From: Isoetes taiwanensis | Lineage: Eukaryota > Streptophyta > Lycopodiopsida > Isoetales > Isoetaceae | Direction: 5' to 3' | Assembly: GCA_021234155.1 (NCBI GenBank) | Contig: JAJEKV010000064.1 | Location: forward strand, 2,728,001 to 2,792,000 | DNA: 64,000 nt | Shown here: positions 11,414-20,169 of the stretch, in pieces | Position numbering within the stretch: position 1 is the stretch's first letter | Layout of the letters: the number at the start of each line of letters is the position of its first letter | Notes under the pieces: model-generated | Seen by the model: the letters and a program-made list of their open reading frames with translations, nothing else | What the model was told of the DNA's origin: nothing | Databases searched by the model: none | Position numbers and translations under genes: made by a program

Positions 11414-12533
11414 CTGAATCTATCATCATGTTATCAGTACTCCCTAAAACACTTGTATTAGGTGGAACAGAAGGTCCACTAGGCTTGTCCACATCATAAC
11501 GCTCAACATCACGTGACATGCTAACATAATTAGCTTCAGCTGACCCAGCTTCTCATCATCTTGTCTATCATAACATCTTGCAATTCCATGACCAAGCCGA
11601 CCACAATAATCACATGCATAAGGTTGATAACCGCGTGGCCCTCGACCCGTCCATAGCCAACACGACCACTCGACCACCACTACCCGACCACAATCATCAT
11701 AACCACCACCACCACCACCACGACCATACGAATCATATGTTCCTTTGTCATAACCGACCATATCCATGACCACCACCTCCATTATAACCACGAGAAAACC
11801 CGAAACCTTTTCTTTTTGTTGTTTAGTAAATTCAGGAAGAACTTTGTCTCTTTTCGTGTATCGCCACCATAGCAACATCTTTTACAATAGGAGGCGCAAC
11901 AATACGCCGCACATGATCCTCTAAAGATTCTCAAGCAATTTTTCTTATTCATTAAGATGGAAATAATCACCCCAAACTCAGAAGACGAAAAAGTTTCTAA
12001 TAACTGCATAACTAACTCATCTTTTGATATAGGTGCACCAGTTGCAGCTAATTATTCGACAATCTCTTTGAAACGGTCAATATGTTCTCGAGCGATGTCG
12101 GCCGAATCAAACCCGAAGATTTGCTAAACTCCTCTTTAAGAAAAGTACTTCTTGCTTCGTTCTTTTATTATAGACTTGTTCCAAATAATTCCAGACTTCA
12201 CTAGACGTAACAATTGATCAACATCCGCATGGATCGAATCTTTCAATCCATAAACTAATAAACGTCGTGCTGCACGATCTTTGATTTTCCACTGTTCTTC
12301 TTCTTTAAACCACGTATCAAAATCTTTGCCAGAAGTGACCAATTGATCACCCTACACTGGTTGCTTCGGACGCTCCTTTTTACCAATAACAAAATAAAGC
12401 AAATCATCGCTTTCTAATACACACTTTATTTTTCTTTTCCAACCCGGATACCCAGTACCATTAAAAACATAAATCGTCTTTTTCTTGTGAATCGCCTTTC
12501 ACAGATTATTACTGGCTTTGCTCACGATACCAT
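11414..12533 (-). pseudogene. gag: Copia gag and start of protease, minus-strand copy
   Basis: Encodes a UBN2-like Gag: Y-P-G-W-K-R-K-I near the N-terminus, a central capsid-like segment with W-K-I-K-D-R-A-A-R-R, a Gly/Tyr-rich stretch, and the nucleocapsid zinc knuckle C-D-Y-C-G-R-L-G-H-G-I-A-R-C (CX2CX4HX4C). It then runs in one frame to the protease D-S-G. The open frame is broken in several places, mostly at CTG/CAG sites. Comparison with 17142-18264 shows each copy is intact where the other is broken in places. Confidence 0.75.
12520..12532 (-). promoter_or_regulatory. Primer-binding site (initiator tRNA-Met type)
   Basis: The reverse complement reads close to TGGTATCAGAGC, the standard plant copia primer-binding site for the 3' end of initiator tRNA-Met. 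In this copy CAG is replaced by CG(T), one of many CAG/CTG-site anomalies; the plus-strand copy at 17141-17152 is perfect. Confidence 0.8.
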
Positions 12534-12535
12534 AT

Positions 12536-12688
12536 TGAAACTAAGCAAAAAGTATACAAAAGACAAGAACAAAAGAAGTAATCCCAAAGACTCATCATGT
12601 ATTGTAAGTACATAGAAAAAGGCATGCCTTTAGGCATATCTAAATATAGAAAAGGCATGTCTATACTTGGAAGAGCTAAGTATAGAGT
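12536..12688 (-). repeat. Partial 5' LTR of minus-strand copia
   Basis: Homologous to 16970-17137 and to the fragment at 23808-23930. It contains a palindrome-like 'aggcatgcctttaggcat' region and ends in TTTCA just before the primer-binding site. The outer part of the LTR (TGTTGAGATG...) is missing, and block B sequence begins at 12687. Confidence 0.75.
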
Positions 12689-14270
12689 TAATCTAACATT
12701 TGCTAACACCACGGCATCTTTCTTTGGGGTTTGCTTGGTATAATTAATGATCATGGCAGCGCACACGAGTGGGTTGCATGATATATTCTGTTCACTTGAT
12801 GATGCTCTTTTCTTCGTTTAATATTCAACATTTGATGCTTACATTTGCCCACGAGTTACTTGACGGCACCGTACCTTGGGGCATCTCTTTGGAAAGTTTC
12901 GGGCAATCACTATCGTAATAGATTAACATGCACCCTTGCATTAAAGTTCCTTTTCGGGAACAAGTATCCTAATACCATTTGACTCTTATATTTATGCAAT
13001 CTTGTGGTGATCGGTGTTAAAATTTGGCGGTTTTGGAAAGGCAGGGCAAAATAGTTTTATGTGTGTTGCATGACCCATATATTACCATACAACTATGTTT
13101 TGCGGTTATTCTATGTGAAATAACATTTTTCAAAATCTTCTTTACGCCAACATTTTATGTCTGCAAAGTGAGTAAATGACAAGCTTATCTTATTGGACAT
13201 TTACAAGGGTTTTGATGACTAGAAAATAGGGGACGAAGTGAGCATAAATGAAACCTCTGTTCTCTCAAAGGGCCACAAACATGAAACGAAACAGGCTTGG
13301 AGACTTTATTTTGTGAAATGCCAAAAAAAAGTCGCATACAAAATTGAATCTCGGTGTTCTGAGAAAACCCAAAAAAGCGCTTAGAAATTCATGAAAAAAA
13401 CTAATACAAGATGTTGGACTCTTCCCACGCATCACAGCGGCATTGTTTATCTTTGGAACCGATCGACAACATATGAAGCAAAATTTGGAAGCACATCATC
13501 CCGAATAGAGCAATCAACTAGGAGGGTGTAGTGACCACATATGAAGCAAAAGCTGGAAGGTGCATCCGAATAGAGCAAGCAACTAGGAGGGTGTAGGAAG
13601 TCTTACGGAAGAAAAATACAATAAAAAGCAACGCCAAGTCAAAAAAGCTGCAGTAGCGTGGGTTACAACCGACAACAAGCTCAATGAAGTAGCCACATTT
13701 GGGACATTGTTTCCAGCGTTGGGCTTTAGAAAGAAGATAAAGCTTTGCACTATCTGGTCCTTGCGGCTTAGATCTTGGTGCCATGGTACTTGGGCATGGC
13801 AAGCAAAAGCGGTCTTTTGCATTCACGCATTCTAATCTCTCGTGTTTTCCTCCGGTGACCTTGCTTATAAAAACCGAACAATCCTTATAAGGGCAATAAT
13901 ACACCCTTTCCTTCAGCGTCAAGGCAAGTGGGGTGCGTGTTCTTGCACGATACTCGATCATTCTTGTCAAGAATGGAAAATGGGTCCACAAAACACTGTA
14001 GAATCCGGTTCTTCTTGCCTTGGCGTAGTACAATGGCATGGGGTCAACCATTCTTCTGCCCCCCATGACCGAGAATCGGTCCCCTACGGGGCTCACGATT
14101 AGGTCATGAAGCGTCGCAAATAACCCCATGCCATTCTACATAACGTAAAAAGCAACTGCTTTGCATTGCGCATTTGCGCGCCTAGTCCAATCATGTTGCG
14201 ACATGTGGCCTAGTTTCTTTCCACGAATGCAAGGTTCGGCGGCTCAGATTTTCCCTCTGTTCTACTTGTT
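12687..14270. repeat. Duplicated block B, copy 2
   Basis: Direct repeat of 8979-10318, lying on the other side of the minus-strand copia. 12687-13510 has no recognisable gene. It is one of the most heavily altered stretches in the window: nearly every CTG or CAG of copy 1 is changed here to CG, ACG, CTTTG or CGG. The altered sites cluster, consistent with a poorly polished consensus block. Confidence 0.8.
13580..14130 (-). pseudogene. RBR-type E3 ubiquitin ligase fragment, copy 2
   Basis: The longest open stretch of the RBR remnant. The first 90 residues have no recognised domain. Then follow V-Y-Y-C-P-Y-K-D-C, a C-x2-C-like pair, and after a frame change V-P-W-H-Q-D-L-S and W-K-Q-C-P-K-C-G-Y-F-I-E-L-V-V-G-C-N. 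The two parts lie in different frames with the shift between the Cys pairs; in the cleaner copy at 50947-51260 the Cys pair reads E-C-V-E-C-K-R-P-F-C. The N-terminal extension here (13930-14130) is absent from the other copies. Confidence 0.55.
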
Positions 14271-14915
14271 CTTGGATTTACCTTGCATTAGGAGTCATTT
14301 ACCTTGCGTTCTTGGATTTACCTTGCATTAGGAGCCATTTACCTTGCATTCTTGAACTCTTTTTGTCATTCGGGCTGCAATCAGATTTTCTTGCCGCGAG
14401 AATGCAAAGCGGGGTTGCTTCCCGTTGTTATAAGAATGGCGGTTTTGCCCATTCCGAACTCCACCATATGGGTCTCAAAATACCCATCTACAAATAAAAG
14501 CGTCGTCATTCATCTTCCGCCATGGCTCCTTTCTGATTGATTCTTTGGACAAAGGGTATCTTTCCCTTCTATGTTTATCTCGCAATATTCCCGCAATATT
14601 CGCAATATTCTCATAATATTTTCGCATATAGTAGGTGAAAAACCTATGCTACATTTTCAGGGTTTATATCTTTTCAGCGACAGAAATTAAAAAAAAAAAA
14701 GGGGGATCGAACTTGTTGCTAAACCGAGTTCAATCAAATATGCTCCGGTCGAGAGTTCACATCGCGGTTACTCCATAGTAGAAAACCCATATTTAAACTG
14801 CTTATCCTCTTGCTTTCGGGGCCACTTTAGAGATTTTGCATGTTTTATCTCGGTTCTTCCCTATCATTTTTTTTTTTTATCGTTGTTGTACTAAGGTAAT
14901 AATATCGCATCTCGG
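14271..14915. other. Short tandem repeats and SPL upstream sequence
   Basis: 14272-14350 is a direct repeat of about 40 bp ('ttcttggatttaccttgcat' plus spacer, two full units and a partial third), also at 51258-51345. 14575-14625 repeats 'cgcaatattc'. From about 14660 the sequence matches the region upstream of the other SPL copies (cf. 36230 and 51655). No gene is recognised. Confidence 0.5.
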
Positions 14916-15483
14916 GGCTTAAGCTTGGGAAAAGGACTTACTTTGAGGATGCTCTTTGGATGCGGATCTTAAAGCCTCTTAATGGTCAATATCGTTCTCT
15001 TTGTAACTACCAAGAAACCGAAGGGCTCATCTCGAGGCAAATCAAGTTCGGGATGTCAAGTAGAAGGATGCAAAGGCGGATGTCGTCCGCCAAAGAATAC
15101 CATAGATGTCATAAGATATGTGAAATGCATTTGAAGACTTTGAAGAACATGGTTCTTTCAAGGAGCGAGAGATTTTACCAACAATGCAGCAGGTATTCTT
15201 GTCTTTCTATGACCACCTTTAGGCGGTAAATGAATGTCTCAGTCTACTTGGTGCCAAACCATGGTTTTGAGGTTGTTGTTTGCTTTACTATTTAAAATTA
15301 TGCAAAGGGAATTGGTTATCCGATTCTGTATAAAATGCTTGTAGGTTTCATGGGTTATCGAATTGAGGAAGGCAAGCGTGAAATTTGTCGGTAGTGTTTG
15401 GCAAGACACACAATGAAAGGTCTTAGGAAGCACCACGATGTCCTAACATTTTGTCGGTGCACCTAACTTTTCTCTTCTTCAAG
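14916..15483 (+). pseudogene. SBP-box (SPL) fragment, copy e
   Basis: Exon 1 is about 14916-15192 and exon 2 about 15345-15483, with the same GT-AG intron position as the other SPL copies. It keeps L-G-K-R-T-Y-F-E-D, the Cys/His residues around C-H-K-I-C-E-M-H, and Q-Q-C-S-R. It is heavily altered at CTG/CAG positions; even the exon 1 acceptor reads ctcgg instead of ctcag. Its closest relative is the clean copy at 51907-52471. The frame cannot be trusted in this block. Confidence 0.65.
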
Positions 15484-16599
15484 GTAATTTTGTTGTTTTA
15501 TATAGATGTGGAAACATTATAAGCATCATATTAGTAATTTGGTCCTTTCTTTAAAATTCTTTACGTTTTCAATCTCTGATATGATAACATTCCTTGATAA
15601 CACATGCATCTCTTTTTTAATTTGTCTTTATCATATAATGTTTGCAAAACGTGTAGAGTAGTTTGAACAATTTGCTTATTTTGTATATGGCCCTTTATGT
15701 TTGATAATGCGCCCAAAGTCGGTCATGAAAGTAATATCGTCTGTTGTATCTTTACGGGCTTGTATGACACATTGGATTTGTGTCATAATATCTGTAATCA
15801 TTTGTGCATTTGAAAGTAAAAGGTCAAGTCAAGTTCTGAAATTGCTATTTGATCCACTCAATAGGGAGAGTGTGTGCGAGCAAAACTCTTGGGTGAGGTG
15901 AACTATGGGGCATCTGTTTGGAAAGTTTCGGGCAATCACTATCGTAATAGATTAACATGCACCACTTTGCATTAAAGTTCCTTTTCAAGAACAAGTATCC
16001 TAATATCATTTGACTCTTATATTTATGCATCAATACAGGGGTGATCGGTGTTAAAATTTGCGGGTTTTGGAAAAGCCAGGCAAAATAGTTTTCGTGTTTC
16101 GCATGAGCCCGGATATTACCATACCACTATGTTTGCGGTTATTCTATGTGAAATAACATTTTTCAAAATCTTCTTATGCCAACATTTTATGTGCGGTGAG
16201 TAAATGACAAGCTTATCTTATTGGAGATTTACAAGGGTTTTGAGGACTACAAAATAGGGACGGAAGTGAGCATAAATAAAACCTCTGTTCTCTCCAAGGG
16301 CCACAAACATAAAACGAAAACAAGCTTGGAGACTTTATTTTGAGAAATGCCAAAAGGCTGCGTACAAAATTGAATCTTGATTGTTTCTGAGAAAACCCAA
16401 AAATATTGCTTGGAAATTCATGAAAAACTACTAATACAAGATGTTGGACTCCTCCCAAGCATCGCATAGCGGCATTGTCTATCTTTGGAACCGATCGACC
16501 ACATATGAAGCAAAAGCGGGAGCTGCATCTGAATAGAGCAAACAATTAGGAGGGTGTAGGAAGTCTTACGGAAGAAAAATAAAAGAAAGCAATGCAAGA
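15484..16599. other. Non-coding stretch downstream of SPL copy e
   Basis: T-rich intron-like sequence, then a part related to block B (from about 15900). It is collinear with 52472-53589. It ends in 'gcaagagaaaaaaaatc', an A-tract joined directly to the 3' half of the copia intron. No gene seen. Confidence 0.5.
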
Positions 16600-16966
16600 G
16601 AAAAAAAATCTTTTGTGGTGGTGGTGGTATTTGTATGTTTATTTCGAGATTTTTGTTGGAATTAAAGAAGAAATAAGTGTGTGCTTTATTATTGTCTATA
16701 ATGTTGAAATATATGAAGCTATATTTGGTATTTGAGTTTGGATTTTATATTTATTTTGTGTACTTTTGTTGGCATAGGTGCTACTCAATACATGGTATTT
16801 GAGAAATCTTTGCTTAGAAATTATCATCCTTTGTGTGTTTTGAAGTATGTTTATATGGGTGATGATAGTCGCCAACAAATTCTTGGAATTGGTGATTTGC
16901 CATTACAAGCTCGTTCAGGGATTCATTTTCTCCGTGGTGTATTACGTGTACCTGCCTTACATCGGG
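16600..16966 (+). mobile_element. Copia fragment: intron 3' half plus start of protease/pol
   Basis: Begins within the copia intron just after its A-rich tract and passes the acceptor TTGGCATAG at 16767-16775. It encodes T-Q-Y-M-V-F-E-K and the following pol sequence to V-P-A-L-H, then is cut by a truncated LTR. It repeats 18356-18712. The same starting breakpoint is seen at about 53590 in the second locus, so the truncation predates the locus duplication. Confidence 0.8.
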
Positions 16967-16969
16967 TTC

Positions 16970-17137
16970 TCATGCCTTTTCCATAATCTATACTTAGCTC
17001 TTCCAAGTATAGACATGCCTTTTCTATATTTAGATATGCCTAAAGGCATGCCTTTTTCTATGTACTTACAATACATGATGAGTCTTTGGGATTACTTCTT
17101 TTGTTCTTGTCTTTTGTATACTTTTTGCTTAGTTTCA
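16970..17137 (+). repeat. 5' LTR of plus-strand copia (5' end missing)
   Basis: Lies directly upstream of a perfect primer-binding site and ends in TTTCA. Compared with 23808, about 20 bp of the LTR start (TGTTGAGATGCC...) is lost at the junction with the upstream copia fragment. A complete LTR would be about 190 bp, short for a copia element. Confidence 0.75.
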
Positions 17138-17139
17138 AT

Positions 17140-18264
17140 ATGGTATCAGAGCAGCAGGTAATAACTGTGAAAGGCGATTCGACAAAAGGCGATTTATGTT
17201 TTTTTAATGGTCTTGGGTATCCGGGTTGGAAAAGAAAAATAAAGTGTGTATTAGAAAGCGATGATTTGCTTTATTTTGTTATTGGTAAAAAGGGCGTCCA
17301 GAAACCAACGGTGTAGGGTGATCAATTGGTCACTTCTGGCAAAGATTTTGATACGTGGTTTAAAGAAGAAGAACAGTGGAAAATCAAAGATCGTGCAGCA
17401 CGACGTTTATTAGTTTATGGATTGAAAGATTCGATCCATGCGGATGTTGATCAATTGTTACGTCTAGTGAAGTCTGGAATTATTTGGAACAAGTCTATAA
17501 TAAAAGAACGAAGCAAGAAGTACTTTTCTTAAAGAGGAGTTTAGCAAATCTTCAGTTTGATTCGTCGATTACTGTTCGAGAACATATTGACCGTTTCAAA
17601 GAGATTGTCGAATAATTAGCTGCAACTGGTGCACCTATATCAAAAGATGAGTTAGTTATGCAGTTATTAGAAACTTTTTCGTCTTCTGAGTTTGGGGTGA
17701 TTATTTCCATCTTAATGAATAAGAAAAATTGCTTGTGAATCTTTAGAGGATCATGTGCGGCGTATTGTTGCGCCTCCTATTGTAAAAGATGTTGCTATGG
17801 TGGCAGATACACGAAAGAGACAAAGTTCTTCTGAATTTACTAAACAACAAAAGAAAAGGTTTCGGTTTTCTCGTGGTTATAATGGAGGTGGTGGTCATGG
17901 ATATGGTCGTGGTTATAACGGTGGAACATATGATCTGTATGGTGGAAGTGGTGGTGGTGGTGGTGGTTATGATGATTGTGGTCGTGGTAGTGGTGGTCGT
18001 GAGTGGTCGTGTTGGCTATGGGCGTGGTCGAGGGCCACGATTTGGTTATCAACCTTATGCATGTGATTATTGTGGTCGGCTTGGTCATGGAATTGCAAGA
18101 TGTTATGATAGACAAGATGATGAGAAGCGGGCTGCTGAAGCTAATTATGTTAGCATGTCACGTGATGTTGAGCGTTATGATGTGGACAAGCCTAGTGGAC
18201 CTTCTGTTCCACCTAATACAAGTGTTTTATGGGGGAGTAATCGATAACATGATGATAGATTCAG
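17140..18264 (+). pseudogene. gag: Copia gag and protease N-terminus, plus-strand copy
   Basis: Encodes the copia Gag polyprotein: an N-terminal segment with Y-P-G-W-K-R-K-I, a UBN2-like central part (F-D-T-W-F-K-E-E-E-Q-W), a Gly/Tyr/Arg-rich stretch (about 17875-18000), the zinc knuckle C-D-Y-C-G-R-L-G-H-G-I-A-R-C at about 18060-18105, and the first part of protease ending in M-M-I-D-S-(G). The frame is interrupted near 17315, 17530, 17640 and 18235, at least some of these at CTG/CAG-type anomalies. The exon ends after the first base of the catalytic Gly codon, at the donor GTGTGC. Confidence 0.8.
17141..17152 (+). promoter_or_regulatory. Primer-binding site for initiator tRNA-Met
   Basis: The sequence TGGTATCAGAGC is the canonical plant Ty1/copia primer-binding site, 3 nt after the LTR end. 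The preceding bases make an ATG overlapping the site (ATGGTATCAGAG), in frame with a reading that leads into gag in this copy. Confidence 0.9.
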
Positions 18265-18528
18265 GTGTGCATCATGTTCCTTCTAAATAAGTGAGAACTA
18301 TTGAGTAGTGTTGTTGTGATGTGGTGGTGGTGTGGAAAAAAAAAAAAAAAAAAAACTAGTTTGTTGTGGTGATGGTGGTATTTGTATGTTTATTTGAGAT
18401 TTTTTGTTGGAATTAAAGAAGAAATAAGTGTGTGCTTAATTATTGTCTATAATGTTGAAATATATGAAGCTATATTTGGTATTTGAGTTTGGATTTTATA
18501 TTTATTTTGTGTACTTTTGTTGGCATAG
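18265..18528 (+). other. Spliceosomal-type intron inside copia protease active site
   Basis: 264 nt beginning GTGTGC and ending in a U-rich stretch plus TTGGCATAG. The upstream exon ends ATA-GAT-TCA-G and the downstream one begins GT-TCT-ACT-CAA-CAC-ATG. Joined they give I-D-S-G-S-T-Q-H-M, the standard copia protease D-S-G-A/S-x-x-H-M pattern. Read through, the frame stops at TAA 18288-18290. A stronger-looking donor, GTGAGA at 18291, lies just after that stop. The interior has GTGGTG repeats and an A-run (18336-18355). A homologous interval is at 11145-11413. Confidence 0.8.
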
Positions 18529-20169
18529 GTTCTACTCAACACATGGTATTTGAGAAATCTTTGCTTAGAAATTATCATCCTTTGCGTGTTTTGAAGTATG
18601 TTTATATGGGTGATGATAGTCGCCAACAAATTCTTAGAATTGGTGATTTGCCATTACAAGCTCGTTCAGGGATTCATTTTCTCCGTGGTGTATTACATGT
18701 ACCTGCCTTAAATCATCATTTACTTTCAGTTTCTCGCTTAACTGATGTTGGGATTCATATTTACTTTGATGAACTCTTTTGTTATCTTTTGAAAGATGGC
18801 TTGATTCTTGTGGCTTGGTATCGTCATCACAATCTATATGAGTATAAGATCACATATGATCTAATTTATGCACTCACTGTAAGAAATTCTGATGGAGATT
18901 TGTGGCATGGACGTTTTTGTCATGCGTCTTTTCCAGTATTATTGCATATGAAAAAACATGGTGTTGCGCATGGTTTTTCGATGGATTCAAGAGTGGTATT
19001 AGCGCCTTGTGAAGCATGTGTACTTGGTAAACCTTGTAGGCGTCCTTTTAATCATGTTGCTCCTCGTGCATCATCTATCTTAGAGTTGGTTCATATGGAT
19101 CTTTGTGGGCCTTTACCACGGCCACTTGGTGGTGCCATTTATTTCCTACTGATAATTGATGATTATTCACGTTATTGTTTTATCTATACACTTAAGAAGA
19201 AATATGAAGTTTTTGCTACATTTTGCAAATGGAAAGTCATGGTGGAATTACAAAAGGAAAAGACTTTGAAAAGTATCCGTAGTGACACTGGTGGTGAATT
19301 CAAAAATAATGAGTTTGATTCTTTTTGTGCTCATGCTGGTATTTTGTGAGAGTATACAGTTCCTCATACACCACAACATAATGGGGTTCTTGGCGTAAAA
19401 AGCGTAACTATTTTAAATCTTTGTTCAAGTATGTTACTTCATTGGTTTTGGATGTAAAGTTTTGGGCTGTTGAAGCGGCAAGTACAACGGTTTATGTTGA
19501 GAATTGTATATCTTCTTCTTACGTTGATGGTTTAACACCGTTTGAGGTATGGCATGGAAAAAAGCCTACTGTTGAACATTTTAAAGTATTTGGATCTCGG
19601 GCTTATGCTTATATTCCTAAGGAGAAACGGACTAAGTTCTGACCCAGTTGCTCAAAAGGTTGTCTTTTTTAGGTTATCGCGATAATACACACGCCTATCG
19701 ACTATTTGATTTGGTTTCTAGAAAGGTTATGTTATGCCGCTATAGAGATCTTGTTGTTAATGAAAATGTTATGATCCAACCTCCTTCGCAATCTAATGAT
19801 CATGATCATAATGTTCTATCAAATTTTTCGTGAGTATTACGATGAAAATATTTTCAATGAGAGTGATATTGAGAAAGTATCTTGTCACATCAACCTTCTA
19901 CTTTACGATATCTCGGATTTACGATAGTGTTGGAGGAGAATATGAAGATTTATCTGATCAGTTACATGAGAATATTATTTCACTAGATGATCATTACACT
20001 ATATCACCTGAAGATAATTCTGCACAATCCTCTAGAGTTATATCTCAACAAGAATTTCATGACACTTTCAGATTATTACTAGGCGTCCTCCGGTTACTTT
20101 TCGTGATTGATTATTATACTTTTGTGTAATGCATATCGAGAGCTGTTACTATTCATGATGCTCTAAATT
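18529..20169 (+). pseudogene. pol: Copia protease C-terminus and integrase, plus-strand copy
   Basis: Open from the splice acceptor to a TGA at 19347-19349. It contains GAG-pre-integrase H/C residues (W-H-G-R-F-C-H), the C-x2-C pair in C-E-A-C, and the integrase core with catalytic Asp in H-M-D-L-C-G-P and S-D-T-G-G-E-F. After the TGA the frame continues with P-H-T-P-Q-H-N-G-V, where the third acidic residue is expected in the E-R-K sequence; this copy has lost that Glu through a CTG-site change, while 54600-54650 keeps it. The linker to reverse transcriptase (19420-20169) is broken into several frames. Confidence 0.8.

Larger units (their letters stand above)
10320..12688 (-). mobile_element. 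Ty1/copia element, minus strand, 3'-truncated
   Basis: On the minus strand the order is partial 5' LTR (12536-12688), primer-binding site (12520-12532), gag, protease interrupted by an intron (11145-11413), and the start of pol ending inside integrase at 10322. The truncation falls exactly at the in-frame TGA found in the other copies. It forms a 2.4-kb inverted pair with the plus-strand element at 16970-19350. Both ends are joined to repeats of block B, so insertion or rearrangement occurred within that block. Confidence 0.85.

Noticed and set aside
12687-16560. RIP-like or deamination mutagenesis as the cause of CAG/CTG-site changes
   Set aside because: The changes include insertions, deletions and transversions (CTG to ACG or CTTTG, CAG to CGG), not the C-to-T/G-to-A pattern of deamination.
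17840-18115. His-rich open frame antisense to gag
   Set aside because: It is the complement of the GGT/GGTGGT codons of the gag Gly-rich tract. The gag frame carries the zinc knuckle, so the His-rich frame is a shadow.
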